A stretch of 64,000 nt of DNA from the NCBI GenBank assembly GCA_029948255.1, contig JALIZF010001702.1, positions 1 through 64,000 on the forward strand, read 5' to 3'. Of this stretch, positions 34,590 through 46,600 are shown one piece after another. This stretch comes from Telmatactis stephensoni. Lineage: Eukaryota; Cnidaria; Anthozoa; Actiniaria; Isophelliidae. The notes under the pieces are model-generated. The model saw only the letters and a program-made list of their open reading frames with translations, was not told the DNA's origin and did not search any database. Every line of letters begins with the position of its first letter. Position 1 is the stretch's first letter. A program made the position numbers and the translations under genes.

Positions 34590-35165
34590 TACTTTCGAAA
34601 ACGCTATATTGTGAAGGAGACAGTCTACCATGGACCATTTATACTCATGACAAAGTGTCCCCTGTGTATATTGTGAAGGGGGACTGTCTACCATGGACCA
34701 TTCCTACTCATGACTAAAGTGTCCCCTGTGTATATTGTGAAGGGGGACTGTCTATCATAGACCATTCCTACTCATGACTAAAGTGTCCCCTGTGTATATT
34801 GCGAAGGGGACTGTCTATCATAGACCATTCCTACTCATGACAAAGTGTCCCCCTGTGTATATTGTGAAGGGGGACTGTCTATCATAGACCATTCCTACTC
34901 ATGACAAAGTGTCCCCTGTGTATATTGTGAAGGGGGACAGTCTACCATGGACCATTTATACTCATGACAAAGTGTCCCCTGTGTGTATTGTGCAGGGGGA
35001 CTGTCTATCATAGACCATTCATAGTCATGACAAAGTGTCCCCTGTGTATATTGTGAAGGGGGACTGTCTATCATAGACCATTCATAGTCATGACAAAGTG
35101 TCCCCTGTGTATATTGTGAAGGGGGCCTGTCTATCATAGACCATGCATTCATACTCACGACAAAG
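34590..35165. repeat. Minisatellite, 62-64 bp unit, about 9 copies
   Basis: Each unit reads 'aaagtgtcccctgtgtatat', 'tgtgaagggggactgtcta', then 'c.at.gaccatt..ta.tcatga'. 'tctatcatagacca' and 'tctaccatggacca' are near-palindromes inside the unit. Open frames on both strands here are translations of it. It lies just upstream of Mab-21 copy 1. Confidence 0.92.
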
Positions 35166-35212
35166 TGTTCTGTAAAGACTGTTCCTTACTAAATGGATCC
35201 ATGGATCCAAGA

Positions 35213-37880
35213 GCAAGGATGGCACATTCAAAATTTCTTTGTACGCAGGCATATGTTAACAAAGGAAGATTATTGTATCATTTTTTGATATAATTTAAGT
35301 GATATTCGACGTTTCGATGTCGCTGACACCATTTTCAAGACATCGAAACGTCAAATATCACTAATATTATTTTCATAGTAAAAACCATCAATAAATCTAC
35401 AGTCATTCAATCTTTTAATATACCAACCTTTCGGCCATGTTGGCCATCATCAGGGTTTCGAGCGTACGTAGCAAAAATGTCGCTATGGTGTTACAAACAG
35501 CGTGCGCAAATCAATAGAATGACATATGCATAGATAAGCTTAATTAACAAACAAGAAAATGAATAATAAATGTCAATGGCGAGCTAACAACGGTATGTAA
35601 TTGGTGCTAATGTTCTCCCATTGTCTTTATTTACAATGGCCGCCAAGCCATTCAAATGTGTCACATGATCAAATACAGTGCTCCAATTGGTCAATTTTTC
35701 AAAAGCCGTGACTAGTACCAGTTTTTCTCGGATTTGGAACAAAGCACAGATGGTTACACATAATTTATTTGAAGTGTATTTAATTTGTTGTATTAGAAAT
35801 ATTTATTTCTATATATGAGGTAAGATCAATGGCTTTATGTTTCTATAAAGATTATTCATGAATTAGTCATAACAGCATTCTTGCAGTTGTAGAGTAAATA
35901 TTTTATCAATATTTTGGAGAGGAAGACCTTAATCTGCCTCATAAAATAGGAATAAAACAGTCTATTTTAAGTCTGTTTTGACATTGTAGCAGCTAGAATT
36001 TTATGTATGTTTTTCAGAGGAACAGGCAGCACATTTTATCACTATTTTATAGAGCTATTCAAATACCTATTGTATAAAAGAGTTTTATATTTATATGTTC
36101 AAACATGTTGACCAATCACCTTATTTTATATTTAATTATTTATTCATTGTTTTTTTACCGGGGAGCTGGCTCAGAAAACTTCTGTTACTTCAGCTCCCCA
36201 ACTGCTAATGTGTTCCGATATATATTTTGTTGTTGTCATAATAAAATATAACTTCTTGAGAATATAATAGGATAAAATAGATGCGATAGCATTAAAATAG
36301 TCATAAAATGGAAATAAAATAGGAATGTTTTTGTAAGGGTAAAGAAGTTAATTGTTAATTGTCTCACTGATTTTGATCCCTGATTCTTGGTGCAAAAAAC
36401 TGAGCTGATCCCTGATCCTGGCCCAATGTCCCTGATCCTCGACCCATGCTCCCTTTTGATCCCTGAGCCCTGGCCTTTGATCCCTGAGCCCTGGCCTCTG
36501 ATCCCTGATCCTGGCCATAATTTGGAGCTTGATCCCTGATCCCATATACCATGTTACGAGCCTGGTATATGTTTGGTTACAAGTAAATATACTTTAAGTA
36601 TACTTCACATTGTACAGTATAATTACATCACTGGTTGCATGTACTTCATTTATACTTCAATTATCCTGAAGTCTAAATGACATATACTTCAATAAGTACT
36701 TTATGCCTCAGAAGTTCAGTATGCTAATAGTATACTTTAGATATACTTAAATTCTATATTGAATTAATATAATTGATTTAATGTCGATTTATTAATTAAT
36801 AGCAAAAACTTTGTGACTCAAGTTGTCACGCAACAGTAATTCACTTACTCAAGTTGAGGTCATACTGGAAATATATGAATGGCTGTCTTTGGGAAGTTTA
36901 TCGAGTTTGTATATATAGCTATTTCAATAAACTTTGTCAGTCTGAAAAAAGCTAAAGCTTTTCATTTATCTTTTGCTTACCAACAACATTGCTGTAGGCT
37001 ATCTAAGAAATTAAGGAATATGTGTGCCAAGTTGTAGAACTTGCAAGCATACAGTGAGTTTTCATTGTAATAATGTCACGGTGATAACAATTTTTCACGA
37101 TTCTGCTCTCAAAGCTTTAGCCTTTAGGCTTTCTTCGGCGACAACGTTAATTGAATTAGCGATCGTACAAACATCGACTCCAGGGATCGAGTCTTATAAA
37201 CTAATCTTTCAAAACATAGAAGCTGTGATCGAAATGAACACTGACTAACATTTCAAACAGTGTTAATATTGTAGACGCGATTATTTCGGTTTACAGCGGT
37301 GTACAGCGGTGTATTTCCTGTATAGGAAATATTTAGGAAGAGAAAAGGTCGCCTTTTCACTAGCGTCTGTGGCGTGTATTAAAACGATAATGACCCCAGT
37401 GAGACGTACAATCCTACCTTTAAATGGTTCCAAGTAATTATCATTTGAGATTGGTTTTAATATATCCGATAACATCCAGAACTTTTCATGCTTCTGACCT
37501 TTTCCTGCATTCTGAAACAATACATTTATCTCCTCGTGTTCTTCCGGGAAGCCCCAGACCACAGGTAGCCCAAACTGATTTACTAGAGATTATATATAGC
37601 GACTTTTGAAGGTTCGATTTTATGAGTTTCAGCGATTTTCGTTGGATTTTAGCCGCTTTCCCCAGTGGCTAGGGGAAAATGAGCTTGCATGGGCTACCTG
37701 TGCCCAGACCAGACAGACTACAAGGAAGATGTGCATGTAGTCTCCCTCGCAGCCGTGTTTAGCCTCGTCACGCAACGCTCCTTCAACGTCAGATGGAGCA
37801 CAGAGTTAACCGCGAATGATGCTACTGCCGTGTCAAAGGTCAAACATCGGTGAAATGCGTTTTATAACTCCCTCGTTCCC
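35213..37880. other. Gap between Mab-21 copies: repeats, no gene
   Basis: A SINE head fragment (35213), a hairpin with 24-bp arms (35298-35321 and 35339-35362), and a phrase 'tttcggccatgttggccatc' followed by 'atcagggtttcg' at 35430-35460 that resembles Penelope-like element termini. A 21-bp repeat ('tgatccctgagccctggcct') lies at 36400-36545. No coding region is supported. Confidence 0.5.
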
Positions 37881-37884
37881 TTCA

Positions 37885-38135
37885 CTCGTTTCTTTTTTTC
37901 TTTCTTTTCTTTTCTTTTCTTTTCTTTTCTTTTCTTTTCTTTTCTTTTCTTTTCTTTTCTTTTCTTTTCTTTTCTTTTCTTTTCTTTTCTTTTCTTTTCT
38001 TTTCTTTTCTTTTCTTTTTTTTTTCTTCCTTTCTTCCTTTCTTCCTTCCTTCTTTTCTTTCTTTCTTTCTTTCTTCCTTTCTTCCTTCCTTCCTCCTTCC
38101 TTCCTTCCTTTCATTTTCTCGTTTTTCTTTCTTTC
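37885..38135. repeat. (TTTTC)n polypyrimidine tract
   Basis: About 115 bp of nearly pure cttttctttt, then tttc/ttcc-rich sequence. It borders the left edge of duplication unit 2, so it may mark the breakpoint. Phe-rich and Lys/Arg-rich open frames here are artefacts. Confidence 0.95.
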
Positions 38136-38776
38136 TTTGGAGATTCCCAGTCATCAGGGAAAATGAAATTCTACTGTCACATGATTTTAAAAACTTTTAT
38201 TGCTAGATAAAAACATTTTTGAATGTCAAGTTTTTTGTGTGGTCACATACACTATAACATTTGTCTAAGAAAATTGCAATTAATCAAAGAAAAGCTTGAC
38301 GCATTTCTTTTCCGGCTGACCCAGACTAACGTTGAGCACCTCCATTCTAAACCGTCGCACGCACACAGAGAAAAATGTTCACACAGGTGTGACGTCATCA
38401 AAAATCCACCCAACATATTTTTATCTTGTAGCAAAATCTAAGTTTTCTCGAACACATGGCGCAGTTTACTTTCTAGAAATATAATTGTATGATATCTAGC
38501 TATGTTTCAAACGTACACTCTGCATATGCAGTTCAGATTCCAAATACATTCCTTTTCTCCGTGCGTCTGTCCTCTAATAGATCCACAGATGACGTCAAAA
38601 TGTGGTGAGATTAAAAAGCACGCCAAGAGACGTGGTCTAGTGACGTAACCGTTGTTCTCACCACATCCGGACATCTTGATTGCCAGGCAAACAAAAAATA
38701 GAATCTATCTGTTTTAAATAATATTCATCGAAACATTTCAACCAATCAGAGCGTGCGTAAGATTCAGTGACGTCAT

Positions 38777-38852
38777 CTATGCGTGTGTACTGTAATCACA
38801 CACGGTTCTCGACCAATCAGAGCGTGTGTAGTATACCGATTATTATATAAAG
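38777..38852 (+). promoter_or_regulatory. Promoter-like cluster at the 3' end of Mab-21 copy 2
   Basis: The same arrangement as the cluster at 31951-32035, with CCAAT-like boxes near 38740 and 38812 and TATATAAAG at 38844. It is kept nearly base for base, as is the surrounding non-coding flank. The same doubts apply. Confidence 0.3.
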
Positions 38853-38910
38853 GTATTCGCACCATATTTAGACTAGTGTCAAGAGTGTGGATCGACCATG
38901 TTCATGATGA

Positions 38911-41526
38911 TCACATGCTGGAATGAATTGTGACGATTACTGTTGGCACAGAACCTTGGAATGGTTCTCTTTGATCCACAGCAGAAGATGGGCTGGATGC
39001 ATTCCCTGTGTCAAGTTGTGATGGAAAATTGACGTGTTGTGCTAGCTGAGGAGGGTTTTCGCTAAATGCAGCATGGTCCATTCTAGCGTCTGCTCGGTCG
39101 TTGGTAGGGATAACTAGTACTGCTTCATTGTGGCTGGTTTCGCTCTTCTCAACAAGTTCCGGTGGAGAAGCTAGTGCACAGGGGTTGTCTTGGGGACCAT
39201 CCTGTTCTTCAATGTGCTCGTTAACTTGAGGTGAGCTGCCATAGAAACCATGCTGGTCGTCAATTTGCCCGTTGACTTGATTTGCGTTGTCATGGAGACC
39301 AACCTGATCATCTGTAATTGAGTTGCCATAGAAACCATCCTGCTCGTCAATTTGCTGGTTTATTTGGACTATCTTATCGTAACGATCAGGAAATTCATAT
39401 ATGTGAAGTCTCGTGCAACATGGCGAAAGGCAGCAACAGCCGTCATCCAAAATGAAGGGAGCTGGATTTTCTCCAATCCTTTCTAGTTTCTTGACCAGCG
39501 AGTTGGTGGCTTTGACAGAAAACTCGTCAAAGAGATTGATGTCACGAAGCCAATGATGAAGCAGACGTCCATGACGTAATGCATCGTAAAGTTCGTTTAG
39601 CAGCAACAAAAAGCACGGTACGATATTCTCGTCTACCCAGAAGTTAGTTGGAGTTTTCTCCAGAGTGTTCAGAAAGATTGTCTTGATGTGGTATGATGCA
39701 ATCTTAGGGTAAACAGGATAAAGGTGGTCTTTATGTATGACTCGTAGAGCCAAAAAACACTTTCTGGCTGTCTGTGGTACCAGTTTTGACAGCTCAACCT
39801 CTGCTGTAGAGAAGGAAAATCGCCAGCTTGTTCGTCCTCCATCATAAGGTGCAATCTTTGGTACGAAATGACACCCATGTGAAACTATTCTCCTCACATC
39901 CTCTTGGCTTGGCCAGTGTCGTGGTGGAGTAGACCAGTCACTAAAATATGGCCAGTCAGAACACTTGATACATAACAAAATATCTGCTTCGTAATTTCCA
40001 GCAATACTGATCCTGATGGCTGGTGCGTGTGTCTCCATTCTGATTCTGTTCCAGCAAATTCTCAGACCAAGATTTGCAATATTCATGTTACCAACGGCGC
40101 TCTCTGCTTGTTTTATGATTTGTTTTGAGCTAATGATACACCCTGTTTTCATAAACCTCAATTGAACAAAGCCCCCGAACCGATTCCCCTGGATAAGAGG
40201 TTCAACTCGAATACCTGTTTCACCATTAAAAGATGCCTCGATGGACTGCGAACAGAACATAACGTCGAAATCTGTTTCTAGACCACTAATGAAGGCAGGC
40301 ACTGCGGCCTCCATATAGGAAAGAGGAGTGCCATATCGTTCTGCAACGCTCCCGACAATGATGCATTCAAAAATTGTTGGTGGAATCTTGTTTTCCAATT
40401 CAGCTTTCAAATAGTTGAAACACTGAAGTGCTTTGTCTTCGGCCTGTTTGAATTCTTCTTCAGATTGCAAATTGGTGTCAACATCCAAGAGAATATTTTG
40501 TAGCGTTTTGGAACTTTTACCAGTGAAACTGCACTGTCTGTGTCCGCAGGCGATTGGCCAATATATTGGCTGAAAATAACAAACAAAATCAGAAACCAGA
40601 AAATGTAGGAGACAACTAGCGAGTGAACTAGTTTGGTCTGACATCGGTGTATAAAAATACAACAAGGGATGGATGGAAATTTGTATCGTCGTAAAGAAAA
40701 GAACTAACACACTGTATTTTGAGCTATAGTCCTTCGTCTTAGCCCTTCTCCTTTTATACGGTATTCCAAGTTTCTTTTTACCACAATCATCTCGCTTTCT
40801 GATTGGTCGAGAACTGCGCGCTCGCGCTCGAGCTAGTTCGACGAGAATTTGTGGTAAAAAACAAATTTACAATGGCTTTTCGTGGTATGTACTCTTATTC
40901 ACCAACATTTTACGTCACACATGGTCAAAATTAGTTATGAACCAATTCGGCTACGCCTCGTGAGTCGATAACATTTTGACGATCTGTGACGTAAAATGTT
41001 GGTAAATAAGAATCCATACCACAGAAAGCCATTGTAAATTTGTTCAAGTTATCCCTTATTCATTATTTTGTTGTTTATTATAAAAGTAAGGTCTCTGTAA
41101 TAAAAATCCGACCAGCTGGAGCATGGCAACTGTTTTGGGGGGGTGGGGAGGGTGAAAAGGGCAATATTAGTCGCGCTCCCTTCTCTCACGGTTCACTCCA
41201 GCAAGAATCTCAGAAGAAGACTCACAAGTCCACAAGAACCACAAGTCCTTTTGGCCTTGATATGTCCGTTCGTGACAACAACCTTTGTAAAATAGGTGTA
41301 TACTTACGATATTTTTACGACAGCATAACCAAATGATAGCGAACAACCAATTCAAAGTAATCATCGTTCCAGATAGCGCAAACGCGATGATGGCCAAACC
41401 AGTCAATCCCAGCACAATACCAAGTATAAAAGCGGTTAAATTATTCCAAACTAAAAATAATATCAAATACGGACATCTGTAACTTCCTTGGATGGTTCTG
41501 CAGAACGGTGATCCACACATGGTTGA
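38911..41526 (-). CDS. Two-membrane-segment Mab-21/cGAS-like nucleotidyltransferase, copy 2
   Basis: Same two-exon layout as copy 1. Exon 1 is 41526-41308 (ATG at 41520; donor AATATC|GTAAGTATA). Exon 2 is 40569-38911 (acceptor TTATTTTCAG|CC), again phase 0, giving 623 residues. Residues 1-71 begin MCGSPFCRTIQGSYRC and hold two hydrophobic stretches, but between these the sequence is barely similar to copy 1. GS is at 144-145, the acid pair at D171/D173 (ETDFDVMF) and the third acid at D267 (YEADILL). The C-terminal half is almost identical to copy 1, while the region around 230-320 differs and is six residues shorter (KIAPYDGGRTS against KSAGRRCPYDKKRTS). Reading the large exon alone gives an open frame starting in the intron at 40710; the splice site makes that start wrong. 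Function as for copy 1. Confidence 0.82.
40861..41043. mobile_element. Foldback MITE in the intron of Mab-21 copy 2
   Basis: Arms of about 70 bp: 'acaaatttacaatggctttt' and 'caacattttacgtcaca' at the left, mirrored from 40972 to 41043. The loop is about 40 bp. It is absent from the much shorter intron of copy 1, so it inserted after the duplication or was lost from copy 1. Confidence 0.85.
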
Positions 41527-41673
41527 CTGTAAACACAAATACATCATCATCATCATCATCATCATCATCATGATAATGACTATTTAGGCGCCTATACAGA
41601 GCTGTTCTAGGCGCTAGAGAAAAAGAAGAATATTACAGTAATAAGCTTATACCTACACAGGCTAGCTTATACT

Positions 41674-41957
41674 ATACACTTATTTCAAAAATCGTTGTCG
41701 CAAGTCAAGCTGCGAGCGTCAAGCCAAGACCGAAATGAATGCTGGTTTTATGATGGTAATGTATTCAAATCACACTTGTTTCTATAGAACTAATTACAAA
41801 ATATGGTCATTTGCACGTGCTTGTTACTATATTGCACTTTATTCTGTTGATAACAAGTGTGATTTGAATAATTACCATCATAAAACCAGCATTCATTTCG
41901 GTCTTGGCTTGACGCCTGTTGCTTGACTTGCGACAACGATTTTCGAAATAAGTGTAT
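41674..41957. mobile_element. Foldback element with arms of about 105 bp
   Basis: Left arm 41674-41780 and right arm 41852-41957 are reverse complements with few mismatches ('gtcaagccaagaccgaaatg', 'aatgctggttttatgatgg'). The loop is about 70 bp. It is among the longest perfect-arm elements in the window, which implies recent origin or conversion. Confidence 0.9.
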
Positions 41958-42717
41958 ATTGTGGAATATCAGCAACATGAGAGGTGTACAGGAGATATGA
42001 GATTGAATCCAGAACAGAACCTTGAGGAACGTAGCTCAAGAGTATCAGAAAAAGCGCCATCTAGCAAGATAGGTGAGCAATTTGATAAATATGACCGTGC
42101 AACAACTTAAAATACATGAATTGAATGATAAATATGTATGGAATTTTGAATAATTAAAAAAGTCAAAAATATCTAATATAAGAGATACAACACAAAGTGA
42201 AAGAAACCCATGTAGAACCACTTAGAAAAAATTCTGAGTTGCAGATGGGGAACAAGCCTATGAACTTCCGATTTTTAGATGGATGCTCTACCACGAGTGT
42301 CGGTGAATTGAGGACTGCGGACTGCGAACCGTGTTGTATATATATAAATGTTGATACTAGTATACAGTATAGTATACATAGTATGCATCATGTGATGCAT
42401 AGTGACTTTGTGTGAGGTTTTGAAGGCTTGCTGCGTCCCTGATTTCTGTGCCAAAACCACAGGAAGACCGTGAATGTGTCCGTTAACTTGGTTTCACATT
42501 TTTCTAAACAACACGAATGTGTGGCTAAAAGACGTAATTCAAAAAGTCATGTTTTATAGAACAAGTGGTGGGTTTCATTGGATTTGGTCTAAAATTTCCA
42601 ATTTCAGATGTCCAGCCCATCCTAGGCACCTTGAATCTCCAAGAATGGATAGAGACTACCGTAATTGTCCAACGAACACGTATTTTCAAATGCAAATAAA
42701 CCTACCTCTGTGGGCGT

Positions 42718-42844
42718 CTTTATCCCATAGAAAATACAGCCAATCAGAACGCAGAAAAGCCGTTGTATATTCGACAGTATTCAACTGTTCCTTTCTGTGA
42801 TGCATAGCGGTAATTGGCTGTATTTTTTATGGCGTGGGATAAGA
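42718..42844. mobile_element. Small MITE, about 27-bp arms
   Basis: 'cttatcccatagaaaataca' plus 'gccaat' at the left is mirrored by 'attggctgtatttttt' and 'atggcgtgggataag' at the right. Non-coding. Confidence 0.7.
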
Positions 42845-43194
42845 TAGGAAGTAGATTTAGCTAAAAGGTTATATGACATGTCAAGACTTTCATCTTCAAG
42901 GCTTTGATAAATGACTATAATACAAATTCAATTTTACTATAGTAAGCTAAATGATTCTAAACAGTCATGCAGGTTGCCTTCATTCAGCTTACACTTTATC
43001 AGAATTTATATAAATAGATGTGTAATACATATGTTAAGAAAGGTGTGAATGAAAATCATTGTCATTGTTATCCATCCATCCATCCATCCATCTATTCATT
43101 TACCCATTCATTCGTTCATTAATCTTTCCATCAATCCATTTATCCAAATCACCCATGCATTCATTTTCTTCTTTTTATTTTATCTTATTTCCAG

Positions 43195-43250
43195 TTTTCA
43201 TTCATCTGAATTCACCACGAAGTAAATCCAGTCTACGCTAGATGGCGTAC
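43195..43250 (-). pseudogene. Fragment of the Cys-loop channel last exon (TM4 end)
   Basis: On the minus strand this reads DWIYFVVNSDE and stop, against [10 protein letters not shown] and stop at the end of the channel gene at 52.1 kb. The DNA match is 'tggatttacttcgtgg.gaattc'. As at the real exon, (attc/atcc)n simple sequence lies next to it, so the piece was copied with its flank. It is too short to be functional. Confidence 0.55.
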
Positions 43251-43497
43251 GACATACTTCATTGTCGCGGATCGGTACATTTACTGGGACCCAGAACAAA
43301 AAGAGGAGTGAGGAGAAGGGAGAAAAGACTTTTTTATAATTTCTGAGCGGTATATCTCATCCATATTGTTTCTCCAAAAACACTAAAAACACAAACGTCT
43401 GCAGTAACTACCATATTTTAATTATTTGGAACAGTGTTTGTTGCTATAGAAACACTGACGTCACGAGTATCGCAAAGACATAAAGTGAGTAATGAAC

Positions 43498-43626
43498 TCA
43501 GCATTTGCCAGGAGTGAAGTACACGTCATCAATAGCCACGTCACCTTGGTCACCCTTACCTCGGACACCAATGAAGGAAATCTACAAATATAATTATATC
43601 GTTATTGACTGACTGACTGACTAATT

Positions 43627-43658
<32 letters not shown>

Positions 43659-46600
43659 GACTGACTGACTGACTGACTGATGACTGACTGACTGACTGAC
43701 TGACTGACTGACTGACTGACTGACTGAATAACTGACTGATTGGATGAATGACTGAGTCAGAATGAACGAATAAATCGATCGACCAACTAAAGCAGTTTTT
43801 CCTACTGTTTTTCGTACGAAAAGCTTTTGCTAAATATATGACTGAATGAAAATGTTGTTTGGTATCGTAGTTCATTGATAGTTCAATCATTCTTACCGTA
43901 TACGAAGTGGCCGAGGAAAGAAGTTGGACGTCAGCTCTCAACCATGCATCGCCTTGGTTACCCGACCTGCTCCACAACGTTTTGACCGAGGAACCTGATG
44001 TAGTGGACTGCCAGGTGACATTAAGATGGCCGATGTGTTTGCCAAACATGTGATAATAGAAATGTAGACAGAGTTCACTAGATGGTGGGTAGGCTTTGCT
44101 ACGTAAGATGGCTTTGTCTCCCTGAACACGGGGTTTTGACGTCTCAATGTACATAAACCACCCTGGAAGGCAAAGGAATAAAACTATATGTTTTCTACTG
44201 TATGGAGTCATTAGTAAGTAAGTAAGTCAGTAAGTAAGTATCAATGTCAGAAGTATTAATATCAACACTATATCATCATCATCATTATCATGTCTCATTA
44301 TCATTACAAGTGGATTATCTTACCCCATCTTCCTGTGGTATGGTCTGCTGCTGGTCCTGCCAGTTTATCACTGAGTCTGAACGTTTTACCAAGTCTTTGT
44401 GTCCAGTCAAACTCATCTCCACCAACGTTATGGAAACCACAGGTATCCCCCATTGTGTCAAATGTACAAGTATCTGAAAATACATGAAGTAGAACCTCGC
44501 TATCTTATTTATTTATTTGATTGTTTTGCCACAAAGGTAGCAGGATATTGTTTACAGGGCAGCAGCCCCAATTGCTTTACAATACCCATCACATGAACAC
44601 TGAACGGCTTGAGAGATTCTCCAAGTGGATTTCGAGAACTAGTTAACTGAAGAAAATGACCTTCAAATAAGGGAAACTTTTTTCTGATTTTAAAATAGCG
44701 GGAGTTTGAGATACTGGTAATAAAAAAACTGAAGTACACGAAGAAAATGATGCAAATGAGATTGTGTTCAAGATGATGAAGAAAATAGACTAAAAGGCTT
44801 ACCTGATGGAAGACCCGGACTGGTTGTCGGTTTGGGACGTGGCCTTGTAGTTTTGTCTGAAAAATAGAAAGAAAAAAAGGAAGGAAAGAAGTAAGAAACA
44901 AGAAACAAATGAAGGAAGAGAAAGGAAGGAAAGAAAGAAATGAAAAATGGAAGGAAGAAAGGAGGAAAGAAAAATAAAAACAAATGGAAGGAAGGAACGG
45001 TTCATTATTATCAATCTCTGAAGTCATCAATCAGTGCATCTCAAAGTAAGATTTACATCAACACAAATTAAAATTCAAAAGAGTAGATAAAATCCATAAA
45101 ACATAAAAATAAAGAGGAAATAAAGAAAACAAAAAACAGCCAAAACACACACACACACAAAAGAAATAAAGTGCAAATTACATACAAAAACTAAACACTA
45201 GAAATTAGATAATGTATAAAATAAGTCATTTTTAGTCGAATATCAACATATAGTAGAACAACATTGAAGAAAAAAGATGCCATTTTTTGCGCAGAACCTG
45301 CTACCCAAAGAAATTAGTATACTAATTTTATGCAAAACGTACAAAATCGGACCATGCATCCAGACAAGTCGCTGAATCATTGCATGTTACGTATAGGAAG
45401 GAGATTTCGGCCCCTTCCGCGCTATCCGGTAGAACGCAGCTAGATTCGCGGTGAAAGAGGGAGGAAACAATCGGATCCTAGGCCGTAAATGACTGCACCT
45501 TACCACTAGGCTAACTGGACTACTGAGAGATTTGGAGAACAAAATAACCTAGTGTATCGTGTGAATTGACAGTCTATTGTTGTGCAAATTACGTGACTGG
45601 ATGGCGCAAAGTGTAAAACGCTGGACTGTGACGCAGATCACGGGTTCGAATCGCGCTATTGTCGAGTTTTTAGTAACTATAAGAAGTTATTATTTCATCT
45701 TTCTATTTATCTATTCAATTTTTTTGAAAGAAAAATCATATTTCAGGACTCACTTTTGCATTTGTACAGTAAATCAGCTTGCTTGGCGTCCAGTGGACTT
45801 AAACCAACTTCCTGACCAAATTGGATCTGTGACGGGTCCTTGGATATGATGGTTGGTTTTCCGTTAATCGAGAAGGCTATAGATGGGTAGTGCATGGTGG
45901 AAAGGTAGTCATATGCTACGCCAAGGGAGTCAACCTGGGTACGGTTGTACTTGTCAAAATTGTACTGCATGTCTAAAATTGAAAAAAATATTGCTATTCA
46001 CATAGGCAATTACAGTAAGAGAGGGAATAGAGAAGGAAAGGGAAAAAGAGAAGATCTCATCATTATATAATGATTATTACGCAAAATCTTGCGTACTTAC
46101 AGTAGGTATATGACGTCAATGAATATTACTCACGTTCAGAGTATTTTGATAAATATATAAAATATACAGTTCTCGACCATTGAGAGCGCGCGTAAAATAT
46201 CAATTATTATTTCATCTGCTTTTAATCTTAGCTGCTTCCCTCACCACATGTTGAATGTTGTTGAATAGGCCCTTTGCAGCATGTTGCAATGCAGCTCAAT
46301 TTGGAGGGCAAAACAAAAGAATTTTAATGTCCTGTTGCCTGGAAACCATTGTTTTTGCCCTCCAAAATGCGCTCATGCTGCAAAGGGCCTACTGTAGTTA
46401 GCGCGCAGTTATCACAAATATATGACGAAAACTACAAGTTATCCAATAACGTACCTACTGGAATGTTTTTCCAAACAATTTCTATAAACTGATCACGGTC
46501 TGGTCGGCTTTGTTCATGCCAAAATCCCATTGCGTGACCTAAAATAACAAATTCAAAACGCTCATATCATCATTGCGTGACCTACAAAAGTAGAACACGA

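Larger units (their letters stand above)
31320..41530. repeat. Segmental tandem duplication carrying the two Mab-21 genes
   Basis: Unit 1 runs from about 31320 to 34265 and unit 2 from about 38150 to 41527, same orientation. The block from about 31610 (and 38420) through most of the large exon, including the non-coding flank past the stop, is nearly identical by eye. The outermost part (31320-31600 and 38150-38420) is recognisably related but more diverged, and the first exons share only short blocks. This uneven similarity suggests gene conversion or a recent exchange inside an older duplication. About 4 kb of unrelated, repeat-rich DNA separates the units. Confidence 0.85.
41960..43490. other. 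Intergenic: repeats, no intact gene
   Basis: Holds a MITE at 42718-42844, (atcc)n repeats at 43070-43150 and the channel exon relic near 43.2 kb. No intact coding region. Confidence 0.5.

Noticed and set aside
34590..35165. CRISPR-like regular array
   Set aside because: Units are contiguous 62-64 bp tandem copies with no unique spacers, and the genome is animal; it is a minisatellite.
37816..38166. Phe/Ser-rich and Lys/Arg-rich open frames
   Set aside because: Translations of a (TTTTC)n tract; no non-repeat coding part.
38911..40710. Start of Mab-21 copy 2 at 40710
   Set aside because: The extra N-terminal residues are intron; a strong acceptor at 40570/40569 and the matching structure of copy 1 show the true join to the TM exon.
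44509..45030. 173-codon Phe/Ser-rich open frame on the minus strand
   Set aside because: Runs through an astacin intron and a purine-rich simple repeat; the real exon (44803-44856) uses another frame.
45283..45670. Functional tRNA at 45593-45660
   Set aside because: The same module occurs inverted at 57 kb inside a 390-bp repeat and has no clean acceptor stem.
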